Positions 50,362-58,649 of a stretch of 64,000 bases of DNA are shown piece by piece. The translations under genes were made by a program, and so were the position numbers. Under the pieces are notes generated by a model. That model was given only the letters and a program-made list of their open reading frames with translations. It was not told the DNA's origin and did no database searches. Every line of letters begins with the position of its first letter. Position 1 is the stretch's first letter. Source of the DNA: Ardenticatenaceae bacterium. Its GTDB lineage: Bacteria; Chloroflexota; Anaerolineae; Promineifilales; Promineifilaceae. The DNA is taken from assembly GCA_030065875.1 (NCBI GenBank), contig JASJCR010000004.1, forward strand, positions 1 through 64,000, read 5' to 3'.

Positions 50362-51582
50362 ATGAACTTTAGCGAAAGTTTTTTAACCGCCTTAGACAGC
50401 CTGCAGTCAAACAAACTGCGCTCCGCCCTGACGATGTTGGGGGTCATTATCGGGGTGGCGGCCGTCATCGCCCTGCTGTCAATCGGCAACGGGGTGACGG
50501 CCTCCATCACCGATGAGATTGAATCGATCGGCACCAACTTAATTACGGTTTCTACCGATCGGGAAAACAGTGGTGGCTACAACGCCTTAAGCCTCTCTGA
50601 TTTAGAAGTATTGGGCGATCCACTCAGCTCAAACGCCATTGAAGACGTGGCGGCCGCCTCTTCCGGCGCTCAGAACGTCGTCTACGGGTCGGAAAGTTTA
50701 AATTTGACCGTTTCTGGGGTCACCGAATCTTTTTTCCCCATTAACAACATGACCGATTTACTGGCTGGGGATTTGATCTACGAACCGGATGTCGAAACAG
50801 GTGCGCGCGTGGCCGTCATCGGATCAACCGTGGCCTCTGACTTGTTTGGGGCGGAATTCCCCATTGGCGAAAGTATCAAAGTCAACGGGGTAAGTTATGA
50901 GGTTGTTGGCGTCTTAACTGAAAGTGGACAGGGGTTTGGCGGCAATCCGGATGAAACGGTTTATATTCCTCTGACCACCGCCCAACAGCGGCTTTACCCC
51001 GATCGCACCCGCTCTGGTGAACGGGCCGTCTCAACCATTTACGTGCAGGCCGCCAGTGAAGATTTGGCCGAGCAGGCGACCGAGGATATCACCGCAATTT
51101 TGCGCGAGCAGCACGGAATCACCTACAATGATGAAGACGACTTTACAATTATTAGTCAGACTGACTTGCTGGCCACGTTTGACGTCATCAGCACCACGCT
51201 GACTTTATTTCTGGGTGCGGTAGCCGGCATTTCGCTGCTGGTTGGCGGCATCGGCATTATGAACATCATGCTGGTCAGCGTCACCGAACGCACGCGTGAA
51301 ATCGGCATACGTAAGGCGATCGGCGCGCTGCGGCGGGATATTCTGACCCAATTTTTGTTAGAATCGGTGGTCTTAAGCCTTGTTGGTGGATTTGCCGGCA
51401 TCATTTTAGGTTGGATAATATCGGTTGTGGCCGGGGGTTACCTCGACGTCACCTCAATTATTGATGCCTCAACGGTTACCCTGGCGGTCGGGTTTGCGGC
51501 CGGTGTCGGATTGATTTTTGGAATTTACCCGGCGTGGCGGGCGTCTAGCCTGCGGCCGATTGAAGCGCTGAGATACGAGTAG
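50362..51582 (+). CDS. MacB-type ABC transporter permease
   Basis: A 406 aa protein with one N-terminal transmembrane helix (TMLGVIIGVAAVIALLSIGNG, residues about 25-45), a large extracytoplasmic MacB-core domain (about 50-275) and three C-terminal helices of the FtsX family. SVTERTREIGIRKAIGALRRDIL lies between helices 2 and 3, the coupling segment with the ATPase. The operon mates suggest export of peptides, lipids or macrolide-like compounds through a mechanotransmission mechanism. A short spacer upstream holds AATCTGCGTAATCTGTGG words. Confidence 0.93.
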   Translation: MNFSESFLTALDSLQSNKLRSALTMLGVIIGVAAVIALLSIGNGVTASITDEIESIGTNLITVSTDRENSGGYNALSLSDLEVLGDPLSSNAIEDVAAASSGAQNVVYGSESLNLTVSGVTESFFPINNMTDLLAGDLIYEPDVETGARVAVIGSTVASDLFGAEFPIGESIKVNGVSYEVVGVLTESGQGFGGNPDETVYIPLTTAQQRLYPDRTRSGERAVSTIYVQAASEDLAEQATEDITAILREQHGITYNDEDDFTIISQTDLLATFDVISTTLTLFLGAVAGISLLVGGIGIMNIMLVSVTERTREIGIRKAIGALRRDILTQFLLESVVLSLVGGFAGIILGWIISVVAGGYLDVTSIIDASTVTLAVGFAAGVGLIFGIYPAWRASSLRPIEALRYE

Positions 51583-51633
51583 CAGCCCGATCAGCTGAAA
51601 GGCGCGATGCTGACAGCTGAGGGCTCAAATATC

Positions 51634-52332
51634 ATGTCAAAAATTCTCGTTGTTGATGATGATCGCGATATAGTCCGCCTGGTTCGAGGGTATCTCGAGC
51701 AGGCGGGCTACGACGTCCTATTTGCGTATGATGGGCAAACGGCCGTGGCCACCTTGCGTCGTGAGCGGCCGGATCTGGTAGTGCTCGATCTGATGCTCCC
51801 CGATCAGGATGGGTGGGATATCACTCGCTTTATTCGCGGTGATCGCCATCTGAAAGCGATGCCCATCATTATGTTAACTGCTCGGATCGACGACACCGAC
51901 AAGATTGTTGGTTTGGAATTAGGCGCAGATGATTATGTGACCAAACCGTTTAATCCTCGTGAACTGGTCGCCAGAGTACGCTCCCAGCTGCGGCGGCTGG
52001 ATCTGAACAGTGACTTAGATCACGATCTCGGCTCCCTACATACCGGCAAGCTGCGTATGGATCTTGGCCAACGAATCGTCACCGTTGACCAGGTACCGAT
52101 CGACTTAACCCCCACTGAATTTGAAATTTTACGCGTTTTGCTCGAAAGCCCGGGCTACGCTTTTACCCGCGATGAGCTCATTGAAAAAGGCATGGGGTAC
52201 GCGTATGCCGGGCTGGGACGCACCCTTGACAGCCACATCAAAAACCTGCGGCGCAAAATTGAGCCTGATCCCAAAAAACCAACGTACATCCAAACGGTTT
52301 ATGGCATCGGGTATCGACTGCAGCCCCTTTAG
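51634..52332 (+). CDS. OmpR-type response regulator
   Basis: A 232 aa protein. The receiver domain (1-120) has the acidic pocket ILVVDDDRD, phospho-Asp in LVVLDLMLPDQDG (about residue 53) and Lys in DDYVTKPFNP. The winged-helix DNA-binding domain (about 135-232) ends with YIQTVYGIGYRLQPL. I chose ATG 51634 because an upstream start adds a stretch of spacer. It should act with the following kinase to control the efflux operon. Confidence 0.95.
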   Translation: MSKILVVDDDRDIVRLVRGYLEQAGYDVLFAYDGQTAVATLRRERPDLVVLDLMLPDQDGWDITRFIRGDRHLKAMPIIMLTARIDDTDKIVGLELGADDYVTKPFNPRELVARVRSQLRRLDLNSDLDHDLGSLHTGKLRMDLGQRIVTVDQVPIDLTPTEFEILRVLLESPGYAFTRDELIEKGMGYAYAGLGRTLDSHIKNLRRKIEPDPKKPTYIQTVYGIGYRLQPL

Positions 52333-52369
52333 GGCTGTACGCTGAAAGACGCACGGCTTCTTCTGGAGA

Positions 52370-53476
52370 ATGATGAATCGTTTATGGGTTAGATTATCAA
52401 TCGGTTTTACCTTCACCATCATTTTGGTGACTTCCATCCCCCTGGTTTTTTTCTTTTTATTTCGTCTGTTTGGGTTAATGGATTTTACCCCTCCCGAGTA
52501 TATCGGCGTCACTATCGAAAATGTAGAGGCGTTTCAAGGTTTTGTGGAAGGATTTGTTTTCCAGCAGCTGATTCGCAGCCTCATCACGGCGGCCGTGGCC
52601 GGAATCGGAACTGGAATTTTGATTAGCCGTTCGATCGCTCAGCCGTTAAACACCCTTGAGGAGGGAGCCCGGGCGATCGGGGAACAAAATCTCACCTACC
52701 GAGTTGACCTCAACAAGGGCAGTCATGAAATCCTGGCGGTGGCTCGTTCATTTAATCAAATGGCCGATCAGCTGCAGCAGGCGGAAGTACAGCGGCAAAA
52801 TTTGCTGGCCGATGTGGCTCACGAGCTGCGCACCCCCCTGACGGTTTTGCAGGGGAATTTGCGAGGCATACTCGATGACGTCTTTCCCCTGGAAAAAAAG
52901 GAAATCAGCCGGCTTTTTGACCAAACCCGCCATTTAACCCATCTGGTCAACGATCTGCACGAATTGGCCCAGGCTGAAGCACATCGCCTACCGCTCAATT
53001 TTGTAGAAGTGGATGTCCCCAAACTGCTCCAGCAGGCCGCGGCCGGGTTTCGGCCGCTGGCCGAAGAAAAAGAGATCGATATGCGCGTTGAACTGCTGGG
53101 CAAACTCCCCTATATAAATGCTGATCTGGATCGCCTGCAGCAATCCCTGAATAATTTGATCAGCAACGCTTTACGCCACACGCCGGCCGGTGGCACCATA
53201 ACCCTGCAGGGTGAATCCGCTACCCCGGAACACCTCACAATTCGGGTGATTGATAACGGCCAGGGGATTCTGCCCGAACATTTGCCCAGCGTTTTTGATC
53301 GCTTTTATCGCCCCGACGCTTCGCGTCAGCGGTACGATGACCATGGTGGCACCGGTTTGGGATTGGCCATCGTCCGCGCGATTGTGGAGAGTCATGAAGG
53401 GACCGCTACGGTTGATAGCGCGGGGGAAAATCAAGGGACGACGTTTACGCTGACTTTTCCGGTCGAAAATTCGTAG
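52370..53476 (+). CDS. Sensor histidine kinase (BaeS/HAMP type)
   Basis: A 368 aa membrane kinase. Two membrane helices (about 8-35 and 66-90) flank a short outside loop of about 30 residues, then HAMP (about 85-135). The phospho-acceptor His lies in LLADVAHELRTPLTVLQGNL (about residue 148). The ATPase domain shows NLISNALRHTPAG (N box), IDNGQGI (G1) and GTGLGLAIVRAIVESHEG (G2). An adjacent second ATG at 52373 fits the GGAG site better. The small sensor loop suggests it senses membrane stress. Confidence 0.93.
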   Translation: MMNRLWVRLSIGFTFTIILVTSIPLVFFFLFRLFGLMDFTPPEYIGVTIENVEAFQGFVEGFVFQQLIRSLITAAVAGIGTGILISRSIAQPLNTLEEGARAIGEQNLTYRVDLNKGSHEILAVARSFNQMADQLQQAEVQRQNLLADVAHELRTPLTVLQGNLRGILDDVFPLEKKEISRLFDQTRHLTHLVNDLHELAQAEAHRLPLNFVEVDVPKLLQQAAAGFRPLAEEKEIDMRVELLGKLPYINADLDRLQQSLNNLISNALRHTPAGGTITLQGESATPEHLTIRVIDNGQGILPEHLPSVFDRFYRPDASRQRYDDHGGTGLGLAIVRAIVESHEGTATVDSAGENQGTTFTLTFPVENS

Positions 53477-53552
53477 TTTTTTAAGCCCAGGCTCCCACCT
53501 TATCTATCCGAAATTAAGGGTGGACAGGTAACTGCAAACCACCTGTCATTAG

Positions 53553-54677
<1,125 letters not shown>

Positions 54678-54700
54678 ACAGTTGCTTAAACACAGTTGCT

Positions 54701-54839
54701 CAGAACGGAGCGCAGCGACGTGAAGAATCTCCCCAACTTTCACTATGTAGGGCCTTCACGCGGAAAAAGATCACCATTATCTGGCGAAGTTGGGCTATCG
54801 TGTGGCTTGGCGGGATTCTTCGCTGCGCTCAGAATGATA
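54701..54839. repeat. Right half of the IS-interrupted MITE-like repeat
   Basis: CAGAACGGAGCGCAGCG at the left and GGGATTCTTCGCTGCGCTCA at the right correspond to the ends of 39658-39794. The rest of the gene-free gap to 55119 contains a GGGAGGGG fragment (54958-54968) and the ArsR promoter, and no gene. Confidence 0.6.
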
Positions 54840-55037
54840 AATACGCCGCGCGTAGAGTTCGCCAAAGCTGAAGCGTGTACTCATCTAATGCCATATTTTA
54901 TGGAATGCATCGTAAAGAATTTTCCCAGAAGAGAACCTGCCCGCTCCTGAACCAATACGGGAGGGGGGGATTTGTTGGGCTAACACAAGCTTTACCCCAT
55001 TCAACATCAATCTTTAAACCTCATCCACTCTTACCGT

Positions 55038-55065
55038 TTGACAAAACGAAAGTATTCTTTATACT
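55038..55065 (+). promoter_or_regulatory. Promoter of the arsR-like gene
   Basis: TTGACA (55038-55043), 16-base spacer, TATACT (55060-55065). The following 30 bases (AAATATATTGATATATGTTC and beyond) are an AT-rich imperfect palindrome between the -10 and the ATG at 55120, a fitting place for autoregulation by an ArsR protein. Confidence 0.6.
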
Positions 55066-55119
55066 TAAATATATTGATATATGTTCATATATAGATTAAT
55101 AGATGTGCGAGTTATCCTT

Positions 55120-55464
55120 ATGCCGCAACAGATCGATTTACTTGACAGCGAAATTTTAAACGACATCACCAACACGTTTAAAGCCCTGGGAGACAATACC
55201 CGGGCGCAAATCGTCTATTTGCTCACCCAGGAAGAGTTAAATGTCAACACCATTTGCCAAACCGTCGGCGTTTCTCAATCCACCGTTTCCCATCATCTGG
55301 CCAAATTGAGGAATATCCGGCTGGTCAAATACCGCCGGCAGGGAAATCAGATCTTTTACTCCGTGGACGACAGCCACGTCGCCGCCCTCTTCCGTGAAGC
55401 ACTTTGGCACCTCGATCACGTGCGCCAAAACATTCCTGACTATCCCGGCAGTCACCCGGTATAA
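55120..55464 (+). CDS. ArsR/SmtB-family transcriptional regulator
   Basis: A 114 aa winged-helix repressor. The start ITNTFKALGDNTRAQIVYLL (about residues 11-30) and recognition helix region ICQTVGVSQSTVSHHLAKLR are typical. No Cys-pair (ELCVCDL-type) metal site is visible, so it probably does not sense arsenic, although a C-terminal DSHVAALFREALWHLDH could supply alpha5 ligands (Asp, His, His). It is the first gene upstream of an ABC-2 exporter and probably controls it. I chose the ATG at 55120; 13 extra residues from 55081 would lie in the promoter. Confidence 0.88.
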   Translation: MPQQIDLLDSEILNDITNTFKALGDNTRAQIVYLLTQEELNVNTICQTVGVSQSTVSHHLAKLRNIRLVKYRRQGNQIFYSVDDSHVAALFREALWHLDHVRQNIPDYPGSHPV

Positions 55465-55479
55465 ATCACTAACCAACCC

Positions 55480-55530
55480 CCATCTCGCATCTCGTCTCTC
55501 GTCTCTCGTATTTCGTATTTCGTATCTCTT
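55480..55530. repeat. Short-word spacer (CTCGTCTCTCGTATTTCGTATC type)
   Basis: Tandem words ATCTCGCATCTCGTCTCTCG and TATTTCGTATTTCGTATC with a period of 7-9 bases. It separates arsR from the ABC genes without any terminator-like stem. Confidence 0.5.
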
Positions 55531-55533
55531 ACT

Positions 55534-56532
55534 ATGTCTAAAATCACGGTAGACAACCTCTCCAAACAGTACAAGGTGCACTTTAAGGAACCGGGGTTCA
55601 AAGGGTCAATCAAGTCGTTTTTTCAGCGACGGGTTGAAACGGTAAATGCGGTGCACAACCTCTCTTTTTCTATTGGAAAGGGGGAAATGGTTGGTTTTTT
55701 AGGGCCAAACGGAGCCGGCAAAACAACCACGCTCAAGGTGTTGTCCGGCCTGCTCTACCCCACGGCCGGCCGGGTGGAAGTGCTTGGTTTTACCCCTCAC
55801 AAGCGTCAGGAAGCGTATTTGCGGCAAATGACGCTCGTCATGGGCAATAAAAATCAGCTGATTTGGGATCTTCCAGCCAGCGAAACCTTCCTGGTCAACA
55901 AAGCGATCTACGACATACCCAACACCCGGTACAAGCAGACCCTGGCTGAGTTTAACGAGATGTTAAACCTCGAACCGCTGCTCAAGAAGCAGGTTCGCAA
56001 GCTGTCTTTGGGGGAGCGGATGAAATGTGAACTGGCGGCCGCGCTTCTTCACCGGCCGCAGGTTCTGTTTCTGGATGAACCCACGCTGGGGCTGGATGTG
56101 ACGATGCAGGCGGCGATTCGAGAATTTATCACCACCTATAATAAACAATATGGGGCCACGATTCTTCTAACAAGCCACTACATGGCTGATGTAACCGCGT
56201 TAACCCGCCGCATCATTGTCATCGACAAAGGCCAGCTGCTCTATGATGGAGATTTGCAGACGCTGGTGGAAAAAATGGCCCCCTTCAAAATTCTCTCTCT
56301 ATCCTTGCGCGAAGGGAAGTCGGCCGATCAGCTGGGCGCCTTTGGCCAAATCGAAACCCTCAGCGGCTTAAAAGCGAAAATTCGGGTGCCGCGTGGTCGG
56401 GCAACGGCCGTCGCCGCAGACATTTTGACGGCCGTCAAAGTGGATGATGTCTTAATCGAAGACCCGCCGGTCGAAGATATTATCCGCCAGATTTTTTCGG
56501 GGGAAGACATCCAAAACGGAGGGGCTGCGTGA
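55534..56532 (+). CDS. ABC transporter ATP-binding protein (NatA-like)
   Basis: A 332 aa ATPase for an ABC-2 exporter. Walker A is GPNGAGKTTTLKVLSG (about residues 66-81), signature KLSLGERMKCELAAALL (about 154-170), Walker B QVLFLDEPTLGLD and H-loop LLTSHYMADVTAL. The extra 30 residues before the first strand (YKVHFKEPGFKGSIKSFFQR) are normal in the ABC-2 subfamily. The last 4 bases overlap the permease gene. Confidence 0.93.
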   Translation: MSKITVDNLSKQYKVHFKEPGFKGSIKSFFQRRVETVNAVHNLSFSIGKGEMVGFLGPNGAGKTTTLKVLSGLLYPTAGRVEVLGFTPHKRQEAYLRQMTLVMGNKNQLIWDLPASETFLVNKAIYDIPNTRYKQTLAEFNEMLNLEPLLKKQVRKLSLGERMKCELAAALLHRPQVLFLDEPTLGLDVTMQAAIREFITTYNKQYGATILLTSHYMADVTALTRRIIVIDKGQLLYDGDLQTLVEKMAPFKILSLSLREGKSADQLGAFGQIETLSGLKAKIRVPRGRATAVAADILTAVKVDDVLIEDPPVEDIIRQIFSGEDIQNGGAA

Positions 56533-57341
56533 GCCGCATCACCCATTGGCTGCGAGTTTATGGAGCGTTGTTTCGCGCCTCTTTTGGGGTTTCTGTCACT
56601 TATCGTGCCCAGTTAGTCATCTGGGTGTTAAGCGGCATTTTGCCTCTGATCATGATGACGGTCTGGATTACGGTAGCCCAGGATCAGCCGGGCGGGCAAA
56701 TTAACGGGTTTGATCAGACCGCCTTCATCAGCTACTACCTGGCCGTCACAATTGTTCGACGGCTAACGGGCGTATGGATCATCTGGGACATCGATGAGGA
56801 TATCCGGCAGGGAACTCTGTCTGCAAAACTGCTGCGGCCGCTGCATCCCACGCATAACTATCTGACAATGGCCGTTACCGACAAGCCGGTCGAGCTGCTG
56901 TTTATCTTGCCCCCGGTGGCTTTGGCGGCCTGGCTGACGGGGGCACAGTACAACTTTTCACCCCAAAACATGCTTCTGTTTGGGGTAGCGATCATAGGGG
57001 CGGTTGGCATCGAGTTTGGCGTAACCATGGCGATTGGGGCATTGGCTTTCTGGATCACCCAAATGATGTCCGTCATGGAAGTCTGGTTTTTTTCACGCGC
57101 GTTTTTCTCCGGCTGGATCATTCCCATCGCCATGTTCCCGGATTTCTTGCAGGATATTTTGCTTTTTCTGCCCTATCGTTATGTGCTCTCCTTTCCGATT
57201 GAACTGCTGCTTGGGCGGCTCAATTCGGCCGATATTGGGCTGGGGTTTGTCGTCCAGTGGGGTTGGGTTGCCTTTCTCTTTTTACTCTTTCCCAAACTTT
57301 GGCGCCGGGGCGTCAGCAAGTACAGCGCGGTTGGCGCATAA
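56529..57341 (+). CDS. ABC-2 type permease subunit 1
   Basis: A 270 aa membrane protein with six hydrophobic segments. It starts with a GTG within the previous stop (GTGA overlap). Motifs such as YRAQLVIWVLSGILPLIMMT and LLRPLHPTHNYLTMAVTDKP are typical of the DUF990-like ABC-2 family. It forms a heterodimer with the following protein. Confidence 0.88.
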   Translation: MSRITHWLRVYGALFRASFGVSVTYRAQLVIWVLSGILPLIMMTVWITVAQDQPGGQINGFDQTAFISYYLAVTIVRRLTGVWIIWDIDEDIRQGTLSAKLLRPLHPTHNYLTMAVTDKPVELLFILPPVALAAWLTGAQYNFSPQNMLLFGVAIIGAVGIEFGVTMAIGALAFWITQMMSVMEVWFFSRAFFSGWIIPIAMFPDFLQDILLFLPYRYVLSFPIELLLGRLNSADIGLGFVVQWGWVAFLFLLFPKLWRRGVSKYSAVGA

Positions 57342-57344
57342 AAA

Positions 57345-58133
57345 ATGAAACGCTACTTACTGATTCTTTTTACCTTTTACAAGGCTGCCGTCCTGACCAA
57401 TCTTGAGTATCGGGCAAATTTTTTGATCGGGGCCGTTCTGAGTGTGGTTAACGCGGCCTGGCAAATTGGCGGAATCTGGGTCTTCTTTTTACACACGGAG
57501 ACGCTTGGCACCTGGTCGTTCTTTGAAGCGCTGCTGGTCGTTGGGCTGTTTATTACGTTTGTGGGGGTTACCGAAATGATTCTCTACCCCAACGTACGGG
57601 AAATCGTGCGCCACATTCGGCTTGGAACGATGGATTTTATTTTAACAAAGCCGCTTGATTCTCAATTTCACGCCTCCCTGAGCAAAATTGAAATTTGGAA
57701 GGGCATGGATGTTCTCATCGGCTGCGGCGTTGTCCTTTTTGCTCTTCTGAAACAGCCCGAGTTTCCCGGATTAAGCAGCACGGTGCTTTTCATTTTGCTC
57801 TGCCTTTGCGCCCTGATTATCTTATACAGCCTCACCATGCTCCTGATTACCAGTGCGTTCTGGTTTGTGCAGTTGGATAACGTCATGGAACTGCTCTTTG
57901 TGTTTTTTGATGCCGGCCGCTTCCCGGTCACAATTTTTCCCCCGTGGCTGCGGATTTTGCTGACCTTTGTGGTGCCCATCGCCTTCGTGACGACCATCCC
58001 GGCGGCCGTGCTGCTCAACCGCCTCAACCTGGAGTTTGCCCTGTTTGCCGCTCTTTTGGCAGCGGGGCTGCTCCTGATTTCGATTTTCTTCTGGCGTTTT
58101 GCCGTACGACATTATGCCAGCGCATCTTCCTAA
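57345..58133 (+). CDS. ABC-2 type permease subunit 2
   Basis: A 262 aa membrane protein with six hydrophobic segments, starting 3 bases after subunit 1. NLEYRANFLIGAVLSVVNAA and MDFILTKPLDSQFHASLSKI align with subunit 1, as expected for paralogous halves. The exported substrate is unknown. Exporters of this kind serve drugs, lipids or ions. Confidence 0.88.
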   Translation: MKRYLLILFTFYKAAVLTNLEYRANFLIGAVLSVVNAAWQIGGIWVFFLHTETLGTWSFFEALLVVGLFITFVGVTEMILYPNVREIVRHIRLGTMDFILTKPLDSQFHASLSKIEIWKGMDVLIGCGVVLFALLKQPEFPGLSSTVLFILLCLCALIILYSLTMLLITSAFWFVQLDNVMELLFVFFDAGRFPVTIFPPWLRILLTFVVPIAFVTTIPAAVLLNRLNLEFALFAALLAAGLLLISIFFWRFAVRHYASASS

Positions 58134-58649
58134 AATGTTTTACCTATGTTGCCCGAAGAATAAATTCATCTTTCACTCCGATAAATTCCCCCTCCCGCGT
58201 CGGGTTCAGGGGCAAACAGCTACCTGATATAGGGTTGTTTTGAGGTATTTTTACATCCCCCGCGTGGCACCGGTCGGGTCCACGCTTCAAGACACCGTAG
58301 CAAACAGGTAGCAGCTTGCGCATCGCCACCATGACGGCCGACCTTGCTGCGTTGAAGCTGTAGACAAGTGGCCAGGATGAAACCGGTGTTAGGGCTTGGC
58401 AAGCCAAGCCCCTACTAGCCAAGCCCCTACAAATTATCCCCCCTCGTACCGTGTTGGGGAGGGGAATGCAGAGAGGATATCTAAGACTCTATAGTGGAGG
58501 AGTAACCCACAATCTTTGTTTTTTGACCCCCCGCTGGTAAGGTTAAAGTTAAAAGTTTCAAGGGAAAAAGGATAGTGATGTAAAATCTATTCTCACGTCA
58601 AGCCAACCCACTTTCTACTCAGGACTCAGGACTTAGCACTTAACACTCT
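58134..58649. repeat. Gene-free gap holding dispersed repeat copy 3
   Basis: No gene. 58185-58206 and 58438-58467 are fragments of the CCCCTCCC/GGGAGGGG repeat. 58290-58437 is the third copy of the 1-175 repeat, in the same order (AGACAAGTGGCCAGGATGAA then TTAGGGCTTGGC and a duplicated CAAGCCCCTAC). 58610-58645 is a CTCAGGACTCAGGACTTAGC word spacer directly before the next ATG. Confidence 0.65.

Noticed and set aside
51583-51633. A sixth full hairpin-linker array before the response regulator
   Set aside because: There are fragments such as CAGCTGAAAGGCGCG and GACAGCTGAGGGCT, but complete paired stems and linkers are missing.
55120-55464. Arsenic resistance operon
   Set aside because: The ArsR-type protein lacks the classic Cys pair, and no arsB, arsC or acr3 gene follows, only an ABC-2 exporter.
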